Shown here one piece after another: positions 1 through 8,176 of a DNA stretch of 40,342 nucleotides. Under the pieces are notes generated by a model, which did not search any database, was not told where the DNA came from, and was given only the letters and a program-made list of their open reading frames with translations. Each line of letters begins with the position of its first letter. Positions within the stretch are counted from its first letter, which is position 1. The position numbers were made by a program, and so were the translations under genes. The DNA is from CAZWRV01 sp964636325 (lineage in GTDB: Bacteria; Verrucomicrobiota; Lentisphaeria; Victivallales; GWF2-50-93). Where the stretch lies: positions 1 through 40,342 of the forward strand of contig CAZWRV010000056.1 in NCBI GenBank assembly GCA_964636325.1. The letters run 5' to 3'.

Positions 1-98
1 GGGCGAAGCCGTGCTGAGCCGCGGTTGAGCTTGGCTCAACCCTCCGGAAGACGAGAAAGATAACGACAAAGTTACCGACAAAGATTTTCAAATTTCAG
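1..98 (-). repeat. Dispersed hairpin repeat, copy 1 (cut by window edge)
   Basis: Read on the minus strand this matches copies at 22664-22784 and 40221-40342. It begins with CTGAAA, seven variable bases, then ATCTTTG, then degenerate 11-12-base TTTGTCG units, then a perfect 8-bp hairpin (23-30 pairs with 34-41, loop 3). The window edge cuts it inside the second, imperfect hairpin. It lies beyond the 3' end of the lipoprotein gene. No coding sense was found. Possible roles are a transcription terminator or a mobile REP-like element; neither is shown. Confidence 0.85.
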
Positions 99-180
99 GG
101 GAGCATTGTAAAACTCAGTTATTGCTCGATGATGAGGCCTTTTTCTTCAAATATCTTTTTATCTTTCACACCTTTCCTTT

Positions 181-996
181 TTATTTCACGGGCTTTTCCA
201 GGCCTTCTTGAACAAATGCGTCCAGCCATTTGACTGACGACTTCACCTCTGGCACCTCAGAATAACCGCATCTTAGCAAAGCATAGCATGCGATAGCCGT
301 CGCCAAAGGGGAGACTTCAATATCATCCTTGAACAATTTGAAGGCATTCTTCTCATCAGAATAGTAATTCGATGCCAGATATTCGACGCCATTATCCATT
401 GCGGCCGAAATTAGCTTGTCATCGTAGCCGAATCTAGTTAACGAAATTCGCGACAAAGCCAGGAGGTTCAGGCTCTGTGAACATGCATTGTCCTTCCCGA
501 GCTTGAAAATGTCGTCATTGTATTTGAAGCACCCGTCTTGATTTTGGGATGCAAGTATTTTCTTGGCCTCGCGGTCAATTACGGGTATGTGGCCGGGAAT
601 TTGCAGTTGGATGTAATACTGGGTAATTGCAATAGCCAGGAGAGGATTTTGGCTTTTTGCTTCTTCTGAAGATGTGACTATGTTCTTTAATGCCTTGGCG
701 ACAGACTCACCGAATTCTTGAGACATAGGGCCTTCCCCATGTTCACTTAGGGCAAGCAGGCAAAGGCATGTGAGATTGACATCGCTCTTCTGTCCCCATG
801 AACCGTCCGGGTTCTGGTTGTTTTTAAGCCAATTCAACCCTCTGGAAACTGGATTGGCAGCCCTCTTCCTTCCTTCTTCTTTTGGCGCAGGTACTTTGGG
901 CGCGACTTCCGAATTGTCCCCGGTTGAGCAGGAGCACAAGGAGATCAATAAACAAAGGAAGGAAAATGTTATAAGCTTATACATGATGAATTGCAT
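181..996 (-). CDS. Lipoprotein with squalene-cyclase/prenyltransferase-type repeats
   Basis: 271 residues. An N-terminal hydrophobic segment (about residues 5-22) ends in an L-C-S-C lipobox, so a membrane-anchored lipoprotein is likely. Residues 50-70 hold a repeat with the NPDGSWG signature of alpha/alpha-barrel cyclase repeats; a second, weaker unit near 150 (SQNQDGCF) and a third near 205 follow. The protein is far shorter than true squalene-hopene cyclases and I see no DxDD acid motif, so catalysis is doubtful; a binding or scaffold role is more likely, but this is inference. Small proteins of this kind are frequent in some PVC-like genomes (from memory). The start at 996 is chosen because AAAGGA lies 5 bases upstream; a second Met, four codons in, is less well placed. 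It is separated from the EEP gene pair by 58 bases and may be read on from it. Confidence 0.7.
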   Translation of the reverse strand: MQFIMYKLITFSFLCLLISLCSCSTGDNSEVAPKVPAPKEEGRKRAANPVSRGLNWLKNNQNPDGSWGQKSDVNLTCLCLLALSEHGEGPMSQEFGESVAKALKNIVTSSEEAKSQNPLLAIAITQYYIQLQIPGHIPVIDREAKKILASQNQDGCFKYNDDIFKLGKDNACSQSLNLLALSRISLTRFGYDDKLISAAMDNGVEYLASNYYSDEKNAFKLFKDDIEVSPLATAIACYALLRCGYSEVPEVKSSVKWLDAFVQEGLEKPVK

Positions 997-1054
997 GGCA
1001 TTCCTTTGACTCCGTGTGAGCTCATATACGAAAAATCCGACAAGGATGTCTTGG

Positions 1055-2086
1055 TTACGGCGGTCTGGGGGGATTTCTCAGCGGCTTGTCGCCGACGGCC
1101 TTGTCGTCCTCGAAATGGCAGGCCGGCCCTTCGTATATGGTGTTGGGGTATTCTGCCGCAAGCTTCTCCTCGGTCCATTTCTCCTCATCCCGGCAACGGA
1201 CGGTGACGAGCAGCGGACGGTGCCCGGATGCCTTCGCCCAGGCGGGATCGTCGACGATCAAGGTCTTATCCCTGACGATTTCAGGCAGCAGGCCCGATGT
1301 CCCGATGGCGTAGTCTATCCTTTCATAGTCGTCAGTGGCGGGATTCCAGCTTGTCCAGCTCGTTCTGCCGCCGTCCAGAGGCCTGATGTCGAAGAGGCGC
1401 TTGACTACGTCGAAGCGCCTGTTGTAGATGTCCTTGATCGGGGACATGCCGCAGGTGTCGTTCATGTTGCCGAGGACGAGGATGTTGGCCTCCTTGTCCT
1501 TTTTGATGATGTCGGTGACGTAGTATCTTAGCTGGCGGGCCTCGTAGCGGCGCATGTCGGTCTGGTTGAACTGCGGGTGCTTGACCCTGTCCTTAAGGTT
1601 GGCCGAGACGAGGTGCAGGCGGTAGTTTCCGAGCTTGAAGACGGCGTGCAGGAGGCCTTTCTCCACTGGCAGCTCGGTCTTTTCGATCTCGTATTTCAGG
1701 TCTGTGACTGCAGTGCATTTCTCAGGTTTCACCTTGGATATCATGCAGATGTGGCTGGCCGGATCCGCGGCCTCCACTATCGTCGAGAACTCATATCCCT
1801 TGAGGCGGCCGCGGATTTCGTCGAGCGCCTTGGAGTCCTTCAAGCCCGAGAGGACTATGACCGAGGCGTCCGTCTTTCCCAGCAGGGCAAAGACTGCGGT
1901 CTTTTTCTCGGCCGGCGAGTCCGTGGAATAGCCGGCAGTCTCGAAGAAGGCAAAGCGGGCTTCCGGCGCGTCTTCCGCGTGGGGCGAGGCCGCGAAATTG
2001 GCAGATGCGAGCAGGAGGCAGGCGAGGAATGCCCGCCTGGCCGTCCTTCGGAGCGGAAAATGATTTGACTGGGGAACCGGTTCCAT
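1055..2086 (-). CDS. Secreted endonuclease/exonuclease/phosphatase-fold protein, probably catalytically dead
   Basis: 343 residues, a paralog of the adjacent protein at 2115-3104: shared blocks include NQTDMRRYEAR, the VLGxMNDT core and RIDYA. Key positions of the fold are altered. The metal-binding Glu (E72 in the neighbour) is Gly81, the catalytic His (H167) is Asn163, the Asp of GDMND (D211) is Asn207, and the Asp of SDHRP (D293) is Gly288. Asn209 and His289 remain. The reading frame is intact over the full domain, so this looks like a pseudoenzyme rather than a decayed gene. The N-terminus has two RR pairs followed by FLACLLLASA, resembling a Tat or Sec signal; export is likely. A tail of about 45 residues after the domain ends in proline-rich sequence. 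It follows the active paralog by 28 bases. No clear ribosome site was seen. The partner and role are unknown. Confidence 0.75.
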   Translation of the reverse strand: MEPVPQSNHFPLRRTARRAFLACLLLASANFAASPHAEDAPEARFAFFETAGYSTDSPAEKKTAVFALLGKTDASVIVLSGLKDSKALDEIRGRLKGYEFSTIVEAADPASHICMISKVKPEKCTAVTDLKYEIEKTELPVEKGLLHAVFKLGNYRLHLVSANLKDRVKHPQFNQTDMRRYEARQLRYYVTDIIKKDKEANILVLGNMNDTCGMSPIKDIYNRRFDVVKRLFDIRPLDGGRTSWTSWNPATDDYERIDYAIGTSGLLPEIVRDKTLIVDDPAWAKASGHRPLLVTVRCRDEEKWTEEKLAAEYPNTIYEGPACHFEDDKAVGDKPLRNPPRPP

Positions 2087-2114
2087 CAGATCGACACAAA
2101 ATAGGGTTAGGGCG

Positions 2115-3104
2115 TCACCTTCCTGGGGCCCGGTAAATTGCGTCCTTGCCGAAAAGTTCGCTTATTTTTTCTGGCGGCATGGGCGGCCGCTCTCCGGCGT
2201 TCACTGTTATGAAAAGGGGCCTGTGGTCCGAAGCGAACATCCACAGGTCGGGTATGTGCCTGATCGAAGACCTGGCGAAATCGATTTCCGGCAGCAGCCC
2301 CGGGCTTGCGAACGCGTAATCAATGCGCCCGTAGACGTCATCATCGCTCTGCCAGTGCGTCCACGCCATCCCGAACTGGTCGAGGGGCCGTAGGTCGTAG
2401 AGCTTTTCCGCGTCCGCCTTGTTGCCGTTCCGGATGAAGGAGAGCGGATCTGTGTCGAATGTGTCGTTCATGTCTCCGAGCACGATTATGTTCGCGCCCT
2501 TCTCCTTTTCGAGGATGCCGTCGAGCAGGTATCTCAGGAGCCTCGCCTCGTAGCGGCGCATGTCCGTCTGGTTGTATTTCGGATTGAAGAGGCGCGACTT
2601 GAGATGGGCTCCGACGATGTGTATCCTGTATGGGCCGCCGACTGCGAAAACCGCATGCAGGAAGCCCCTCTGGACCCTTTCGGAGAAGAGGTGTCCGGTC
2701 TCGGAATTCTTCGGCTTGATCTTGTAGAAGAGGTCGGTCCTGGCGTTGAATTCCGCAGGCTCAGACTTGGAAAGGATTGCCAGGTGCCTCGCATCGTCCT
2801 CGCCCTGGACCATGTTCGAATATTTGAAGCCGCAGCCGGCCCCGGCGAGCATTTCCTTGAATTCGTCTAGGGTCTTGGCGCCGCCCATTTCGGCCAGCAG
2901 GAGCACGTCTGGAGCGCTCTGTGTGATCATCGCGGCGATGGACTTCTTCGAGGACTCCTTCTTGGGCTTCTGGCCGGCGTCGGATTCGCCGAAGTAGTTG
3001 CAGAGGTTGTAGTACATGACGGTGAATTCGGCGGCCGGGGAGGGGGCCGCCGAGAGGAGCAGCGGCGCCAGCAGGAGCGAGACGCGTATGAGCCTGAGGG
3101 TCAT
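2115..3104 (-). CDS. Secreted endonuclease/exonuclease/phosphatase family protein
   Basis: 329 residues. A signal peptide (residues 1-25, ending SPAA) is followed by a complete EEP domain. The YNLCN start block holds the first metal-site Asn, E72 sits in LLLAEM, H167 in VGAHLKSR, D211 and N213 in LGDMNDT, and D293-H294 in ASDHRPL. The family includes Mg-dependent nucleases, sphingomyelinases and phosphoinositide phosphatases; the substrate cannot be told here. The frame stays open far upstream, but that stretch shadows the uroD-like gene. The ATG at 3104 overlaps that gene's stop (ATGA), has GGAAG just upstream and gives a proper signal peptide. Translational coupling to the uroD-like gene and the paralog downstream suggest one operon. 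Confidence 0.8.
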   Translation of the reverse strand: MTLRLIRVSLLLAPLLLSAAPSPAAEFTVMYYNLCNYFGESDAGQKPKKESSKKSIAAMITQSAPDVLLLAEMGGAKTLDEFKEMLAGAGCGFKYSNMVQGEDDARHLAILSKSEPAEFNARTDLFYKIKPKNSETGHLFSERVQRGFLHAVFAVGGPYRIHIVGAHLKSRLFNPKYNQTDMRRYEARLLRYLLDGILEKEKGANIIVLGDMNDTFDTDPLSFIRNGNKADAEKLYDLRPLDQFGMAWTHWQSDDDVYGRIDYAFASPGLLPEIDFARSSIRHIPDLWMFASDHRPLFITVNAGERPPMPPEKISELFGKDAIYRAPGR

Positions 3105-4159
3105 GCCATCTTCCCGTATTTCCACGCCTCGTCGAACATCGCGACGATGTTTCCGACGGGGGTGACGACCTGGATGTTGTGGCATGGGGCGAGAATGTAG
3201 CCGGTGCGGTCGCTTGCGAGGCAGTCGATGCAGTGGCGCACTTCGGCGCGCACCTCCTCCTCGGTGCCGAACGGCAGTATCTTCTGGTTCTCCACGGCGC
3301 CGTGGAAGCATATCTTCCTGCCGAACTCCGCCTTGAGCTCCTTCATGTCCATCCCGGGGCAGGTCCATTGCACGGGATTCAGTATGTCGATGCCCATCTC
3401 CACGAGGAGCGGGAGGAACTGGCGGCAGCTTCCGTCGTCGTGGTGGAAGACCTTGATTCCGAAGTCGTGGCAGAGCTTGACGAAGCGCCTGTGCTGTGGC
3501 TCGTAGAACTCCCTGTAGATGTCCAGGCTGATGAGCGGGCCTGCCTGGCTCCCGAGGTCGTCGGTCACCTGTGCGACGTCTATCAGCCCGTCGCACGCCT
3601 GGAACATCCGCAGGTGGTATTCGTAGAAGAAGTCGCATATGCGGCGGACGATCTCGTGCGTCAGCTCCGGCTCGGCCAGCGGATCGATAAGCGACTGCTC
3701 CAGCCCTCGCAGCATGTTGTGGAAGTAGAACGGCGCCATGTAGCCGCACTGGAGCGCCTGCTTCTTCCGCGCTTCGACGGCCTTGTCCCGCATATTGGAA
3801 TAGTCGAACCAGTCGGCGGACGGCCAGGCATACTTGTCAAGATCGTCGATCTTCTCGGCGAACGCGAGAGGATTGAATATCTGTTCGTCATATGTGCCGC
3901 CGTCGTAGGCGGTGCGTTTGGTCCGTACGCCCCAGAAGTTTACGCCTTCGCCCTCGGGCATGGTTGGGAGCGCCGGGCCGACATATTCCGGCCCGACTGA
4001 GGCGAAGCCGTCTATGTGCAGTGCCGCCATGATATCTGCGCCTTCGCCGAAATGGCTGCGGAGTTTAGCCCACACTTCGCCGGTCGCCCAGATGTCCGTG
4101 GGTATCCGGTCTAGCGGTTTGTGTTCGATTGCGGCCAGGATTCGTTCTCGTGAGTTCAT
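3101..4159 (-). CDS. Uroporphyrinogen decarboxylase-like (MtaA/UroD superfamily) protein
   Basis: 352 residues. The N-terminus (MNSRERILAAIEHKPLDRIP) is typical of the UroD/MtaA superfamily. The place where methylcobamide:thiol methyltransferases have HxCG holds HHDDGSC (239-245), and the C-terminal metal-ligand region reads APCHNIQ (324-330). This HHDDGS/PCHNIQ subfamily is known to me from genomes with many UroD-like genes; its reaction is not established. A true haem-pathway decarboxylase is unlikely. A methyltransferase acting with corrinoids is possible, and the window is rich in corrinoid chemistry, but no corrinoid-binding partner lies next to it; its neighbours are secreted EEP proteins. 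The start has AGGGGA a few bases upstream. It is first in a three-gene overlapping run. Confidence 0.75.
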   Translation of the reverse strand: MNSRERILAAIEHKPLDRIPTDIWATGEVWAKLRSHFGEGADIMAALHIDGFASVGPEYVGPALPTMPEGEGVNFWGVRTKRTAYDGGTYDEQIFNPLAFAEKIDDLDKYAWPSADWFDYSNMRDKAVEARKKQALQCGYMAPFYFHNMLRGLEQSLIDPLAEPELTHEIVRRICDFFYEYHLRMFQACDGLIDVAQVTDDLGSQAGPLISLDIYREFYEPQHRRFVKLCHDFGIKVFHHDDGSCRQFLPLLVEMGIDILNPVQWTCPGMDMKELKAEFGRKICFHGAVENQKILPFGTEEEVRAEVRHCIDCLASDRTGYILAPCHNIQVVTPVGNIVAMFDEAWKYGKMA

Positions 4160-4283
4160 GTCTTCCCCTTGATTGAAGTATTGTCGTGCGGTCCTATGCA
4201 GCTGACGGTGCCAAGGCGTCAGTGTTCAGGTGTCAGTGACTTTACCCGACACCCGTTTCACTATTATCATGAAAAAAAAGCAG

Positions 4284-6245
4284 TCATCCGTTGCGGCTGT
4301 GGCTGATGATCTCCATGATTGCCGGGACCGCGTCGGCGACATCTCCTATGACTGCCACGTCGGACGCATTGTTCATCGGCGCGTCCGGATCCTTGTTGAC
4401 CGAGAGGATTTTTGCGGCGCCCTCCATGCCGACCAGATGCTGGACGGCACCAGAGACGCCTAGCGCGACGTAGATTTTCGGCCGGACGACCTTCCCCGTC
4501 TGGCCGACCTGGTGCGGATATTCGAGGAATCCGGCCTCGACCGCGGCGCGCGAGCATGCCAGCCCGACTTTAACGTTCCATCTTTCCCGGATTGCGTCGA
4601 CCAGAGGGGCTGCGAGCCTCGCGATGTTGTCGCGGCTTCCGATTCCGAACCCGGCGGAAACGATCACGTCGCATTCGGCGAGCTCGACCTCCTGTCCTGC
4701 CTGAACGTCGGCGGCCGACTGAACCTCGGTGAAATGAGGCGGGCGCTGACGGAGCGAAGGGACGAATCTGATGACTTCGCAGGCCGCTGCCCGGACTTTC
4801 GCCGGGGCGAATATGCCCGGCCTGACTGTCGCCATCTGCGGCGATGCGTTCTCCCTTCCGCGGAGCGATACAATGGTAGCCATGATGTTTCCGCCGAGGG
4901 CGGGCCGCGTCTGGAATAGAACCTTGGGAAAGGCAGACAGCTTCCCAGCCTTGGTCATCCTGAAGTCGTCTATATCGAGGCCGGTGCAGTCGGCGGTAAG
5001 GCCGGCCTCCAGCCGGACGGCGATGAGAGGCGCGAGCACGCGGCCGTTCATAGTGGCCGGAGCAAGGACGGCCTGTGGGCGGTGCTCAGATATCGCCTGT
5101 GCGAACGATTCCGCCACGCATCCGGCGCCGGCTCCTGCCGCAGTGCAGACATGCACTGTCCTGTCCGCGCCGAAAGAGGCGAGTGTTTCCGCGGCGGATG
5201 CCGGAAGCTCGCCGCACGCCAATGCCGCCACGGCGCGGCATCCGAGGGCCGCGGAAAGGCGTTTCGCCTCGCCGAGCAGCTCGATGCTGCCGCGGGTGAT
5301 CGCTCCGTCGTCTTCCCGTTCGCAGAGAACCCACACGTCGCCGGTATAATACGGCGCCGCGCCCGAGGATACTGCGGAAGCTTTCCGGCCTTCAGTGTCC
5401 GCGGGGGGCGTTCCCCCGGTACGCAGGAAGTCCTCAAGCCCCGCGAGCGCCGACGAGAGGGATTCCAAGACCGCAGGATTCTTGCATCCGAGATCGATTT
5501 TTACGGCGGCGCGGCCCTTCCTGCGCGAGGTGAAAATCCTAATCACCCTGGTCCAGGAGCCCGAGAGTCCGGTCTCGTTTTCCGAAAGGGAGAGCTCCTT
5601 GTTTCCGATTGACCGTATCTTGACCTCCGAGGCGACGGCCATCCTGTCGAAGGAGACATGGAAGGGCAGGGGGCTGCAGTAGCCGGTTACGGTGGCGAGC
5701 AGCGGCAGCCTTTCAAGAGCCGCCTCGCCGCGGCCGACCGGCTTCAGCGTTTCGAACACCGGCCTCCCCGCATCGGTGCGCCATCCTGATATGTAAGGCA
5801 GAACCGGATAGTCCAGCAGTCCCGCCACCTGGAACGGAACCTGCGCCGTGTCGCCGTCAGGGCTCTGCATACCGGCGAGGATCATCGTCCCGCCGTCGGC
5901 GCCTTCCGGAACAATCATCCGTATCGCCTTAGCCAGCGTCTTGGATGTCGCCAGCGTGTCTGAGCCCGCGAACATGTTGTCGCAGATGAGAGCAGCTTCG
6001 TCCGCGCCGTGCATGACCGCCCTGCGGCATATTTCCTCGGCCGACGGCGGCCCCATCGAAACGACCGTGACCTTGCCGCCGAAGCGCCCCCTCAGCTCTA
6101 GCGCCAGCTGCAAGGCCCTGTCGTCCAGAGGATTGGCCACCATCTTGAGGCGGCTCCTTATCAGAGTCCCCTTCTCGGTGTCCCAGGCGTCCTCCGGAAT
6201 CTTCTCGACGTCCGCGACATATTTAATTAATACGACGAAATGCAT
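4284..6245 (-). CDS. etfBA: Electron transfer flavoprotein, EtfB-EtfA fusion
   Basis: 653 residues. Residues 1 to about 260 are EtfB: IKYVAD start, VVSMGPPSAEE at 61-71, AGSDTLAT at 93-100 and DGDTAQV at 130-136. The last two resemble bifurcating-type Etf (DGDTAQV rather than DDDSNQ). After a short linker near 260-300 comes EtfA, with QTRPALGGN and the FAD-site block SRAAVEAG, HQVGQTGKVV, GVSGAVQHL and VNKDPDAP near the end. Etf is usually two subunits, so a single-chain form in the order B-A is noteworthy, although not unique. It likely passes electrons between NAD(H), ferredoxin and the dehydrogenase encoded upstream at 6370-7935. The gap to that gene (124 bases) carries an AT-rich repeat. 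No iron-sulfur domain is fused. Confidence 0.93.
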   Translation of the reverse strand: MHFVVLIKYVADVEKIPEDAWDTEKGTLIRSRLKMVANPLDDRALQLALELRGRFGGKVTVVSMGPPSAEEICRRAVMHGADEAALICDNMFAGSDTLATSKTLAKAIRMIVPEGADGGTMILAGMQSPDGDTAQVPFQVAGLLDYPVLPYISGWRTDAGRPVFETLKPVGRGEAALERLPLLATVTGYCSPLPFHVSFDRMAVASEVKIRSIGNKELSLSENETGLSGSWTRVIRIFTSRRKGRAAVKIDLGCKNPAVLESLSSALAGLEDFLRTGGTPPADTEGRKASAVSSGAAPYYTGDVWVLCEREDDGAITRGSIELLGEAKRLSAALGCRAVAALACGELPASAAETLASFGADRTVHVCTAAGAGAGCVAESFAQAISEHRPQAVLAPATMNGRVLAPLIAVRLEAGLTADCTGLDIDDFRMTKAGKLSAFPKVLFQTRPALGGNIMATIVSLRGRENASPQMATVRPGIFAPAKVRAAACEVIRFVPSLRQRPPHFTEVQSAADVQAGQEVELAECDVIVSAGFGIGSRDNIARLAAPLVDAIRERWNVKVGLACSRAAVEAGFLEYPHQVGQTGKVVRPKIYVALGVSGAVQHLVGMEGAAKILSVNKDPDAPMNNASDVAVIGDVADAVPAIMEIISHSRNG

Positions 6246-6369
6246 GTTATCAGTAATCAGTTATTCGTAATTTGTCGGTCGCTCGCCAATCTTGCTGATC
6301 TAACAGTTTTCCCGGCGTTATAAATTGCCTCAACTAATTGCCTATTAACTACTAACGAATAACAAACAA
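6246..6369. repeat. AT-rich intergenic repeat related to the 14.0-kb array
   Basis: The spacer between the glcD-like gene and etfBA has outward TTATTCGTAA and ACTAACGAATAACAAACAAC blocks at its two ends. These are the same inverted 9-base units (AACGAATAA and its complement) seen at 14005-14083. The middle is ordinary GC-richer sequence. A fold-back of the two ends is possible. No gene or clear terminator is seen. Confidence 0.5.
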
Positions 6370-7935
6370 CTAGCTGTCCACCATGTTCCCCTTGTTGAGG
6401 ATGTTCTTCGGATCGAATATCCTTTTGACGCTTGTAATTGCCTCGATGCCGGTCCTGCCCGCCATCACTTCGAAATAGGGGATGAGCTTTCCAGACTCGT
6501 CGGCGATCCTCTTCTTGCCGATGCCGTGCTCGGCGGATATCGTGCCGCCGAGCTTCACTGCGGTTCTTGCGAGGTGGAGGTACTCCTTCTTCGCGGCCGC
6601 GAGCTCCTCCTTGTTCTCCGGCAGGAAGTTGAGATGGAGGTGGCAGCTGCCTATGTGGCCGAAATAGACGGTTCTGACCCCGCACCTTTCGGCCTTCTCG
6701 TATTCGGCGACCAGGTCCATGAAGTTCTCCTCGGGGACGGCCATGTCGGTGCCGAGCTTCCCCGCCCTGGTCCTTACGAACTTGTTGACGGTCTCCGGCA
6801 GCGCGTGCCTGAACTTCTTCATCATCGCGATGTCCCTGCCTGAGGACGTCCATACGGGAGCGGCGCCGGCGCCTTCCAGGGCCATCTTCAACGGCTCCAT
6901 CTGGGCCCTGCACGGATATGGATTGTGCTGAGACGTCCTGGAAAATCCGTATTCGAAGAGGATTGCGCCCGCCTTGCCCTCCGGGATTTCCGGGAATTCC
7001 GAGCGCATGAACTCCAGCGCCCTGCGGTCGAAGAATTCGATGGAATACGGCTTGCGCGGCAGCGAACCCTCGCGCCTCAGCTTGCCGGCGAAGCCGAGGG
7101 CGTCCCCGAGGGAGTCGAAGAAGGCGATGCAAGTGATGATATCCTCCGGGCGCTCCGCGAGCCTTGCGGAGACCATGCAGACAATCCCCAGCAATCCTTC
7201 GTCGCCGATGAAGAGATCGATGAGATCCATGCCTTCCTTCAGATGAAGTCCGGCGGTGTTTTTGATGTCGGGGCATGGGTAGCCGCCGGGTATCTCGAAG
7301 GAGGCGCCGGGAATCCATGGGAATTTCAACGTCCGCCCTTCTGCGAAGTTCGCACCCCTGGATATTTCGACGATTTCCCCGGACGGAAGGACTATCTGCA
7401 TCCCTTCGACCCATTTGCGAGTCGGGCCGTAGCAGAAGCTCCTGGCGCCGCTGGCGTTGGTGGCGACGGTGCCGCCGATCATCGCGGTCATCTCGGTGGG
7501 GTCGGGCGGATAGACCAGGCCGAATCGCTCAAGTGCCTCATCAAGTTCGTCGAGTCTGATGCCCGGGGGAATTGCTGCAAGCTTCTTTTCGCGGGAGAGG
7601 AGGAGGCTGAAGTCCTTGTGTCTGACGAGTTCGAAACCTTCCCTCGCGCAAGACGCCGGAATATTCCGCATGCGCTCGATCGATAGGATCCAACCGCCGC
7701 ATAGCGGCACCCTTGCGCCCGTGATGGAAGTCCCTGCGGCGGAGACAGTGACATGCTTCCCCTGCGCGCCGGCCTCCTTCAGGACTGCGGCCGCCTCGGC
7801 CGCGCAGGACGGGAACCATACCTTTTCGGCGGTGCCGATCATCGCCGCGGACTCGTCCGAAAGGTATGCGCGGATCTTGTTCGAATCCTCGCTGGAAGGC
7901 GGGAGTTTCGGGGCTTGTGCGGAATCTTGGCTCAT
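6370..7935 (-). CDS. FAD-linked 2-hydroxyacid dehydrogenase, GlcD/LctD type
   Basis: 521 residues. The N-terminal half is a PCMH-type FAD-binding domain: SAAGTSITGARVP near residue 66, then PPDPTEMTAMIGGTVATNAS and GARSFCYGPTRKWV. The C-terminal half carries GHIGSCHLHLN (426-436) and SAEHGIGK (467-474), the substrate and metal-site motifs of the GlcD/D-lactate dehydrogenase family. The usual HIGDNHLH reads HIGSCHLH. There is no fused iron-sulfur domain. Together with the Etf fusion downstream it resembles the LctBCD lactate dehydrogenase/Etf complex of acetogens, in which lactate oxidation by NAD is driven by ferredoxin; glycolate or another 2-hydroxyacid is equally possible. No lactate permease or racemase is nearby. 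The start has only weak GGAAA upstream. Confidence 0.88.
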   Translation of the reverse strand: MSQDSAQAPKLPPSSEDSNKIRAYLSDESAAMIGTAEKVWFPSCAAEAAAVLKEAGAQGKHVTVSAAGTSITGARVPLCGGWILSIERMRNIPASCAREGFELVRHKDFSLLLSREKKLAAIPPGIRLDELDEALERFGLVYPPDPTEMTAMIGGTVATNASGARSFCYGPTRKWVEGMQIVLPSGEIVEISRGANFAEGRTLKFPWIPGASFEIPGGYPCPDIKNTAGLHLKEGMDLIDLFIGDEGLLGIVCMVSARLAERPEDIITCIAFFDSLGDALGFAGKLRREGSLPRKPYSIEFFDRRALEFMRSEFPEIPEGKAGAILFEYGFSRTSQHNPYPCRAQMEPLKMALEGAGAAPVWTSSGRDIAMMKKFRHALPETVNKFVRTRAGKLGTDMAVPEENFMDLVAEYEKAERCGVRTVYFGHIGSCHLHLNFLPENKEELAAAKKEYLHLARTAVKLGGTISAEHGIGKKRIADESGKLIPYFEVMAGRTGIEAITSVKRIFDPKNILNKGNMVDS

Positions 7936-8166
7936 TTTCTGGGATTTCCATTTAATGCCATGAAATATAACACAGGTGGAAGATAATTCCTGCCAGGCAT
8001 AATTTCAGATATACTTTACCTCCACAGTGAGGCGTTCAAAACGATGGAAAACACATTGTGCCTTTTCAAGGGCGCGTGCCGTAATCTGAAATTGCTTGGT
8101 GAATTTGGCGATGTTAAGTTATGGAACGCGGACTGTAGAAAATCTTTTTTCGTTGCCGCTGTATAT

Positions 8167-8171
8167 GGAGG
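8167..8171 (+). promoter_or_regulatory. Ribosome binding site deciding the glycosidase start
   Basis: GGAGG lies 5 bases before the ATG at 8177 (8 before the next ATG). The reading frame stays open further upstream to 8096, but that extension would bury the signal peptide behind 27 residues, so the start is placed at 8177. Confidence 0.8.
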
Positions 8172-8176
8172 AAACT

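Noticed and set aside
1016..1531. Plus-strand 171-codon frame
   Set aside because: It is the complement of the degenerate EEP gene, with no ribosome site or recognisable domain.
3105..3749. Open frame extending the EEP gene 215 codons upstream
   Set aside because: It runs antiphase through the uroD-like gene, has Arg/Pro-rich shadow composition, and the ATG at 3104 gives a proper signal peptide.
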